Source: Sporocytophaga myxococcoides DSM 11118 (GTDB lineage: Bacteria; Bacteroidota; Bacteroidia; Cytophagales; Cytophagaceae). Taken from it: a stretch of DNA of 64,000 bases. Each line of letters begins with the position of its first letter. Position 1 is the stretch's first letter. Positions 1-9,500 of the stretch are shown here, piece after piece. A program made the position numbers and the translations under genes. Location: assembly GCF_000426725.1 (NCBI RefSeq), contig NZ_AUFX01000003.1:124001-188000 (forward strand). The letters are read 5' to 3'. The notes under the pieces were generated by a model. It had not been told where the DNA came from. It worked only from the letters and a program-made list of their open reading frames with translations, and did no database searches.

Positions 1-560
1 GATTTTCCCATCATATTCAACAATTTTAATAGGGGTAATATCTTCTGCTTTATGAACACCCTTTTTTAAATCAGCAATAAAAGTTTTTAAATCTCCTTTA
101 CCATTCTTAAACTGACCTGCAATGTCATTTTGTGTAAATCTTATAGTATTAGGGTCAATAGTCCCTACTTTAGGAAGTTTTTTAAAGGCCTTGGAGTCTA
201 AGAATTTATTAAGTATAGGTGTTCCTGTTTTCTTTAATAAATAAGCCGCCCCTAATTCAAATGCTTTGTCTGTAAAAAACTCACCAACTTGTTCAGGAGT
301 AGCATTTGGTAGATTCTTTACATCTTCAATTGTTTTATCAACATAAGCATTAAAAGCCTTTTGCGTCTCTGTTTCAATTCCTGCAATGTCATAAACTGGG
401 GCAAAGGTACCTTCAAATAGAAATTGACCCGTTCCTTTAACTGCCTGCCAACCATCATTTATTATCTCTGTAGGATTTTCAGTATATTGATTAACTTTCT
501 CTTTTACTGCTTCAACTTTCTTTTCAACTGAATTCTCAGCTCCATTAAAAAGCCTAACCG
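1..560 (-). other. Variable toxin tail after the Rhs core, starting as a ParB-like domain
   Basis: After the conserved core ending AIDLDGLEPW the frame encodes about 187 residues unlike the rest of the protein. The last visible part (positions 1-180) includes KLPKVGTIDPNTIRFTQNDI, then ITPIKIVEYDGKI at the edge. An IRFTQ-like start, a helical stretch and P-I-x-I-V-E-x-DGK match the N-terminal half of ParB/sulfiredoxin-fold nuclease toxins known from Rhs tails. The catalytic half is outside the window, so the activity is unproven. Confidence 0.55.
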
Positions 561-3500
561 TTGTATTATACCATTCAGGCATCCAAGGCTCTAAGCCATC
601 TAAGTCAATTGCTCTTATTGGAGTGTTACCCGCAAAATGGTATGGACTATACCATGGGTATTTTATAGTGAGGGGATCTACACTTAAAAACTTTGCTAAT
701 TGAGTAATATAATATCTTTCCCCGTAATCTTGCCATGAATCAAGCTCATCTATATTCTCTTTACCATTAAACCCAAAACGATAGTTATTGGAGTTAAATG
801 ATTTCGCGATCATACCGAATGGATAATAATCCGTAGCAGAAATAACTTCTATCTGATTATTAACATCCCTTAGCTCACCTATTACAGATCTAACGTTACC
901 CAAATGATCTGTCAGCTCATAAGATCTCACCTCGTTTCTCAGTACGCCCAACCTTGAACTACCGTAGATGTATTGCTCATCTAATGTTAAAGAACCTGCT
1001 GTAGGGACTTCATAGGTACTCATGACATTTCCCTGAGCGTCACGAATATAGAAAGTTTTTGTAACATTTCCATCCTTGTCAGTTACAATTTTCACGGTTC
1101 TATTCCCCGAGGCATCGTACTCAAAGCTCAGATTTGATTTCGAGCTTCCTCCTTCTCTTGTTACTGCTTTTATCTTTCCATAAACGGTCCATTCTATGTT
1201 TTTGATCTGTTCCTGAACGTCTTTATTCAGGTTGCCTATCTCATCATATTCATAGTTATCAGTTACCTGATTATCAACATCTGAGCTATGAATACCCGTC
1301 ATTGATGGCAAATCGGAAACGGATCTCAGTTTATTGGTATTGGCCAGATAACCTGCTTTCTTGTTTTCATAGTTATAGCTTAACTGATCAAACTGAACAC
1401 CACTCTCATTATATCTGTTCAGGCTTGTGATGTTGCCATTGGCATCATAAGCGTAAGTGTTTTTATAAGCGTCACTTCCAAGGCTCTTACCGGATTTGAT
1501 CCTGTTCAGCTGATCGTATTCAAATTGCTGTGTCCAGGCTTGATAAACGCGCTGCCCTCCGACAGTCGAATAGTTCACTTCCTTGTTCAGACTTGTCCAG
1601 GTAGCAATATTGCCATTGTACAAGCTGGTATTTTTACCCTGATCATTTAAAGCTACAGGAGTTGACTGTAATCCCTGGGCACCTCCGCCAATAGTAGAAT
1701 AATCTTTCTTACCATTCTGATCATAGTAACCAAGTGCATAACTGAACTGATCTCCTTTCACACCTTTGATCCACCCCTGAAGCGTATAGGCATAAGTCTG
1801 AATCTCAGCATTGTTCCTTCCGATCTTTGCCTGAGCAAGAGGGCCATGGGCATAATAATCGTACTCGGCTTCTTTTACCCAGTTTACACCGTCAGTGCTG
1901 GTAGATACCTGAGTAATTCTGTTATCTCCATCATATTCATATTTATGAATCAGCTGATCACTCTGCCCTTTCTGATAATAAACGTAGTTTACTTTTCCTG
2001 AAACAAGATCATACTCATAATCCATACGTTTGGTCGCCTGTGTACCTCCGGATTTTATCTCCTGAACCAGTGTTTTGACATTACCATGAATATCATAAGA
2101 ATAATGTGTTGCTCTGTCATACACTCTCAGACCATTTTCATCTGTAATATCCTTATCAGAATAAGTTACAGAAGTTACTCTCGGTCTCAGGTTCTGCTGT
2201 TCAAAGCCCTGAAGAATGTCTTCAAATACTACCTCATCATAATAGGTAGATGTGATCTGTTGTTTAACACCACTTGTCAGGAAGGTTAATTCTATAGCAT
2301 TGTATTCAACCTGGGACTCATGTTTAGGTGTGCTAAAGGTTGCCTTTGTGATCAATTCCCCAACCTCTACGATACGGCCAATCTTGTCATACATTGTATA
2401 GCTATACGCTCTGGCCTTTTCCGTAGATGAAGACATACCATTTAAAGCTTCGGTAACACCTTCATATTGTTTTTCATTCAGGTAATTTTCAATGTTATAC
2501 TGTTTGCTGTTCTGGCTTAATACCAGTCTGCCCAGCTCATCATACCAGAATCTTGATCCAAGTTGCTGTGCGCGGTCTCTCAGACTCTTTACTTCTCCGT
2601 TACCATTTACCAACGTTCCGTTCTGAGCATCTGCCAGTGCAACAATCGGAGTCTGAGAGCCTGAGCCTGTGCCTTCCGGCATCCAGCGGTAACCTCCATC
2701 TACAGTTTTCATAACAAGTCCTGATGTACCAGTAATGTATCCTGTAAGTCTGTCTGTAAAACTTACACTACGCAATGGTCTTCCCGGCATTCCGGTTCCT
2801 TTATCATCTGTAATATCTGCATCATTACAGATTTTCAGATAAGAAAGACTTCCGGTAAGTAAATTAGAAGGTTCTGTGGCCGGAGTGCTGCAGCTTGCCT
2901 GAGTTTTCTGGCTGCTTGTAAAGGTCCCAACGGGCTGTAATCTGTATGCAGTACCTCCGTTTCCTACAACATAGCCATATCCGTCAGCATCCACATGAAC
3001 TCCGAATAATTCTTCGGTTGCTGTAAGTGCAATACTGTAATTGCTCATATCGCTGCTGTACAACAGGCTCTTTCCTTTGATCATCCACACTTTTGTACCT
3101 CCTATGATCACGATAGAACGCACCTCTCCTGTACCAGGAGGAGTTGAAACCGTAGTCCAGGTGTTTCCTGCATTATTGCTGTAGAAAATACTTCCGTTAA
3201 CAGAACCGGCTACTGCCTTATCTCCTGAAGAAGCTACTGCACTCAGATTTTGAGTAGATCCAATTGGCTTAGGCTGCCAGGTTTCTCCTAGGTCAGAAGA
3301 TACCAGCACTGTCCCCTGATTTCCTACAGCTATAAGTTTGTTACCCTGAGCCATTGCTGTTATTGGCTGTACTTTTATCGGAAGCGCCTTGCTCCATCCT
3401 CCTCCCTGATAGTAGTAGATGTTTTTCGTTCCTGCTGCCAGGTTAACAGACACTTCTCTTATCGGTGCATTTAAAGGATCAGGATTGCTTCCCTGCCATG

Positions 3501-6500
3501 TACCGCTGCCATTTCTCACATATATACTTCCTGTTTCCGTTACTGCCACATTGCCATATGCCTCGTTGATTGTCCCGCTTACTCCTGCTTCGTCAGTAAG
3601 GGCAAATGTGGAAGTATTATAGGTCTTCATACCTGCGTCTGTTGCCAGACGGAGTGTCCCTGCATCCAGGTAAGCATCTTTGATCTTCACAGTGTTAGTA
3701 CTGATCACCTTCTGATAAGTCCACTGGAAGTTGTTGTTATCCTGAATTGCTTTCTTAAACAATTCGCTATTGTCTCCATCCGTATATAGGGTAAGGTTTC
3801 CGGACGAAGTTGACGTAAGAAGGTTAGTCGGTTGAACGGCAAATGCTTTGTTCACCCAGCTGCCGCCCGAAAGTCTTTGATAAACAGATCCGTCATTGAA
3901 GGTAGCCAATGCATCTGCTCCTCCTGCACCTGCTGTCAGGCTCAGGTCAGAAAGCATATAAACATTGACACCGGATGGCAATGTAAACTGATTAACAGGT
4001 GTAACTGTACCACTGCTGTTTAATGTTAGTTTTACAATTGTATTATCAGTTTTCAGTGCATAGACACCATCGCTGGTTTTGTAAATTTCATACACACCTG
4101 TCACAACCGCATTGTTGCTGTTGGTTAGTATAAGAGTATTATTAGGAACCGTTCCGGTATTCAACTTGGTTCTGTAAAGATTGTTATCTCCTCCAAGCAG
4201 TAACCAGTCATGGGTTGCATTGACAATCAATGATTTGGTTGTATAAGCATTATATCCTGTAATATCGATTTTCTGCCAGCTATTGGTTCCGGTTCTGTAT
4301 GCTAAAGAAGAAGCTAGAATAACTTCTCTGTCACTTACGGCCGTTCCATTGTTGGCAAAGAGGGTTCCGGCAACATACATTGACTTTGTAATATTATTTA
4401 ACTGAGTGGTACTTGGAGGGGTGGTATTATTATTGACTGTAACAGTACCGAAACTGCTCCAATTATTACTATTTGCATAGTTACCGGAATTTGAAACGGC
4501 AGATACCATAGAGCCGCTCAGTTCTGATATCCTGAGAATATCGCTACCGGAAGTAACTGCTGTCCACGATTTACCATCAGAACTTGTATAGACATTCCCT
4601 TGCGGATTACCTGCATCTGTCATCAAGGCTGTATAATTGCCTGATTTCACGATGAGCTGCCTGAATTGTTTCTGTACATTTCCACTAGTCCAAACGCTGA
4701 ACTTTCCATTTGACACCTTCAATATTACTCCGTTGCTTCCGGTAATGAACGTATTCGTACCATCATTAGCAATTGCGCTGTATGGCCCTGCTCCAAATTC
4801 CTGGATATTGAAGATACTGCCTCCATCAGTGCTCATATAAAGTACCGATACGGCCGGATTTCCTTTTGTTCCTGCCACAAGGATCTGGTTATTATCGTTC
4901 CAGACATCCGTAATAGATACTATATTGGTATTTTTCAGAGCATAGTTAGGTGATGACCAGTTCACCCCTCCGTCTGTTGTCGTCCACAGAGTACCGTCAT
5001 AAGCCATTATTCTACCTGAAGATGATGTAGTAAAGTATACATCAATAAGATCCAATGAAGTCGGAGAAGAGAACAATGTCCACTCACTTCCGTTATTGGA
5101 ACCTTTTATAAACAGACCATTCTTACCTACTGCAAAATATGCTGGTGAAGCACCTGTTACAGTATTGATATCCAGAATATCTCCGAACTCCAATCCCATA
5201 TTGGCAGTCCACTCTTTCCCGGTATCAGTGGTCTTATATAATTTTGTTTCCGAAGAAGTATTTGCAAAAAGAAGTCCCTTTTGTGCAGTCACATAATCTA
5301 TCGCCCCTACGCTATAACCGTTAGGCAGAGTAAGTGCCGGCTTTGTTTCCCACAGATCCTGACGGCTGTGATCAGGCATATCCTGACTGATCAGTTGGTT
5401 CAAACTGTTGTATTTATATGTGGTTGACAGATTGTGATCTGTGTAAACATTAGGCACCTTTTTATCCTTAAGATCTGTGATGATGCCCGCTGTTATACTT
5501 TCGCTTAAAGGTGTCACACCTGCAGGAGGAACGGTCCTGACAAGGTTTCCTGCCTGATCATAATAATACAAGGTATAATGTTGTTCGCTATCGCTGTAGT
5601 CAATAGTAAGCTCTTCTTTCAGGCTGTCCATAACGGAAGAGACATAATCATTGACAAATTTCTTTTTAGCTTCTTGAATATATGCATAGTAGGCTGCTTC
5701 GACATTGGAAGTATCTACATTTTTAATAGTAACATTACACTGATTCACTGTTATAATCCCGGGAACTTCAATATCCACCACATCGCACATGATATTGGAA
5801 GGCTTGCAGTCTTCAGCTGATCTTTCTGAAATTGTTACTGATTTGGTGAATGGTAAAGTACATACACTTCCCTGCTTCGGAGTATAAACAAGGTTTACAA
5901 TACCAGCTGTTCCCACTTTTACCTGTGATTCGTATTGATTATTAGCATTAATACCAGTACCTGTCCATTTGAAAGTATAGGAAGGAAGGGTCGCTGCCGT
6001 CAGAGATACAGGATCTTTTCCCGGGCAGAACTCTAGTCTGTTGTAATAGATCTTTCCTTCAAACGGTGTATCATTAATAAAAACATCCCCTGGTTTAGAA
6101 CAATTTTTACTGTCAGAAACCGTAAATGATTGTACCACACCTGCTGCAAGTTCTTTGTTTATGATACCTGTAGAAGTTGTTGTAAATGTTGCATCAGCCC
6201 AGGTAACCTTGTAAGGAGCAACTCCACCGGAAATGTTCAGAATTAATGTACCATTCAATCCTGCACAAACAGGTGATTGAGATTGTTGAGTAAAGATAAG
6301 TTCGCTTGACGGACCTGTTACAGTATAAGTTCCTGTAACAGTACATAGATTTGCATCTGTCACCTTCACTGTATAAGTTCCCGGATCAGGATTATCAAGA
6401 CCTGGGTTCTGAGAGGCGAAAGTTCTTGTAGCTCCTCCTGATTCTACTACTGACCAATCGTAAGTATATTCTGGGGTACCGCCGCTTACATAAAAATTCA

Positions 6501-9500
6501 CATCAAATACCTCAGAATAGCATGTTCTGGTAAAGGATGTACCGTTAAGATTCGTTATAGCAAGAGGATTGTTGGAACAGTTCACCGGAGGGACTGAAGT
6601 ATATTTCACTTCAAATGGGCTCTCAACCACACAGCCTCCGGGCGTAATAACTGCGACAGTATGTTTGCCTGCACAAGCATTCAGGAATTTGACTGTACTT
6701 TGATTTTTAAGAACAGAAAGATCCTGATATTTTAAATAGTTCTCCAATGGAGTTTTATCCCATAGAATAGCATATCCATCATAATTTGTTATTCCGGTAA
6801 GACTTAAAACAGCCTGACCGTTGCAAAGGTCAGATCTGGTATCCTGAGAAGTAACGGTTACATTGATAGTTTGTCCGCACTTATTGGAGTTGAATTCAAC
6901 GCTGTCTTTACACCCTCTTTTGTCCGTCACAACCACCTCATATGTTCCGGAAGGAAGTTTATCCTGACTTTTCAGGCTTCTGTCAAAAATGTCTCCCCCC
7001 TTCCAGTTATAGGTAAAAGGAGCCAGGCCAGAACTATTAATTACCGTAGCTGTAGTTCCTTTTAATTCTACCAGGGGCTCAGGTTTACTTACTGCACATG
7101 GATTATAAACAAATGTAAACGTGCCAGGACAATTATTGGCATCAGTAACGTTAACAGTATAACTTGTACCAGGAACAAGGTCAGTTCTTTGAGCAATATC
7201 CTGATTGTTATCTGTCCAGACGATGTGATAATCCTTTTTACCTTTAGATACGATTATTTTAACTCCACCTGTAGATAATTCCTCTTTAGATATCTCAAGA
7301 GATGCCGGATTATCCAGAATAATATCCACAGTTTCTGTTTTGCAAAGAGTATTATTCGGAATAACAGAAAGACTATATCTGCCTCCTTTTAATCCGGATT
7401 TAATCGACGCATTTGCACCTGTAGCCTGAAGAGCTGGATCTACCCAGGCAATATAATAGTTATTAGGAATAGAAGTAATGGTGATACTTCCGTTAGTTCC
7501 GTCATGACAAAGAGGATCTGTTAATTTGTATCGTATCTCCGCATTACAAACTGTAGGAGGTATACAACTATTAGGAATTTCGAATGTAAATGATGATGTA
7601 TTTCCTTGTCCATCTGTAGTTACAAGATTCAGATAATCCAGAGACAGAGAAGAAGCAATTGCAGAAATATTGATTTGTTTGCCTGATCCCACCGGGTTGT
7701 TATTAGCCGGGTTATACCAGGTATAGGTAATCGGTTCAGCAACAGGTGTAGCGTTGGCACTGCCATCTTCATTTACCTTGCTTAATTTTGCTTCATAATT
7801 GCATCCCGCTACCAATGTAAATCGGGCTGCATTGATCGGTCCATCCTCAAGTGTTTCATCAACAGGACTGTAATAATATGTACATTTGGTTATATTATTC
7901 ACCAAAAGCAGAGAATAACTACCTTCACCGATATATGAAAGGGTTGTTCCTTGAACAGGGCTATAAATATTTGTACCCGTCCAATAAGCCGTAACATTTG
8001 CAGGAGGATTGGTAAGTATTATGCTGCCATCTGTTTTCCCCTTATAGCTAGGCTTAATTTTGGTAAACTGCGGCTGATAATTATTAGACTCCGGTGTATT
8101 ACATACAATATTGCATGGAGTGACAAGATCACTGTAAGTATTACAGTATGAATCTGTGATTTTAACCATGAACGGTCCATCACCAATATTATTCGGGATA
8201 GTATATGGCCCAAGCTGAAGATTTCCTGAAGTTGCTGTCAGATTTTCAAGGGAGCTAGGAATACAACATCCCAGATCCAATCTATAAGGACCGGAAACAG
8301 CATTGGTTATATTAATTGAAAGCTGATTTTTGCACTCACTACCGGCATTAGCGGTAGCCGAAATGCCCATGGTGCTTTTAGGAGCAGGATCAACTTTTAC
8401 AATGATCTCTCTTGTAACTTTGCTTATGTTATCAGTAATGCTCAGCTCAGATTCTCCTTCTGCCAGGTTATACATAGTTACCGGAGATGAGCCACCGCCC
8501 CTCGAATCCTTATTATTCTTGTTGACTACTGTATAATTCCCACTTCCGTTAGTAATGGTAAGTATCACATACGGCTTGGTGCCACATTTCTCAGGATATG
8601 CCTGATAAGTAACTCCAAGAGTCGGACAACCCGTATCTTTAGAAGGATCACATGGAGGACAGTTTCCTGAATTAGGATCACAAGGGCAATTTAGCGGATC
8701 TGTCTGATCACACCCAAACTGACAGTTGGGATCTAAGCCGGCCAAACATGGACAGTCAGGATCAACTGTAGGATTACATTGTGGGCTGCATCCTGGATCG
8801 GTTGCCAGATTGCAAGGACAATTCGGATCTGTTGCCGGATTGCAAAAAGGTACACATCTGCCACTTCCTTTAATCCCAGTCTGAATGATATCTCCGTTAC
8901 AATTCACAGAAGTGATTATGGAATCCTTACATGGACGGTTTATCAGGCTTGCATAAGGTAAAAGATTTCCATCGCTAGCTCTTATTCTATATTTACATGA
9001 TGTATCAGGACATTCTATTTTGATGAGGACTTTCTCATTTACCTGGTAACTTACTATAATATTACATTCAGTTTCAACAATGTTGGTAATAGAAAAAGGC
9101 AATTCAGGACCTTCACAGTTTTTGGAATCCAATACCCTTACACTATAGTTCCCTTTTGTAGTATAGTTACGAGACCCTACGTTAGTGATTGTACCATCTG
9201 ACCATTTGTATTTGTATTGACCTCCGTTTCCTCCACTTGGGGTTGAAACAGTGGCAGTACCACCATTGACTGATACAGTTGCAGTAATCCCTGTTAATGG
9301 CTGTGTAATGATATAAGTAAGCGTTGACTGACTGCATCCTGGCCAATTTATAACAACTGTGTTTGTCCCTGCTGAAAGATTGCTATTGGTATTTCCGGTT
9401 ACATTCGGATATCCTGTCCAAACGATAGGACTAGTGGATGTTGTTGTTGAAGTTCCGCCACAGCTACAGTTTAAAGCTGCGGGTGAAAGTATCTGGCCTG

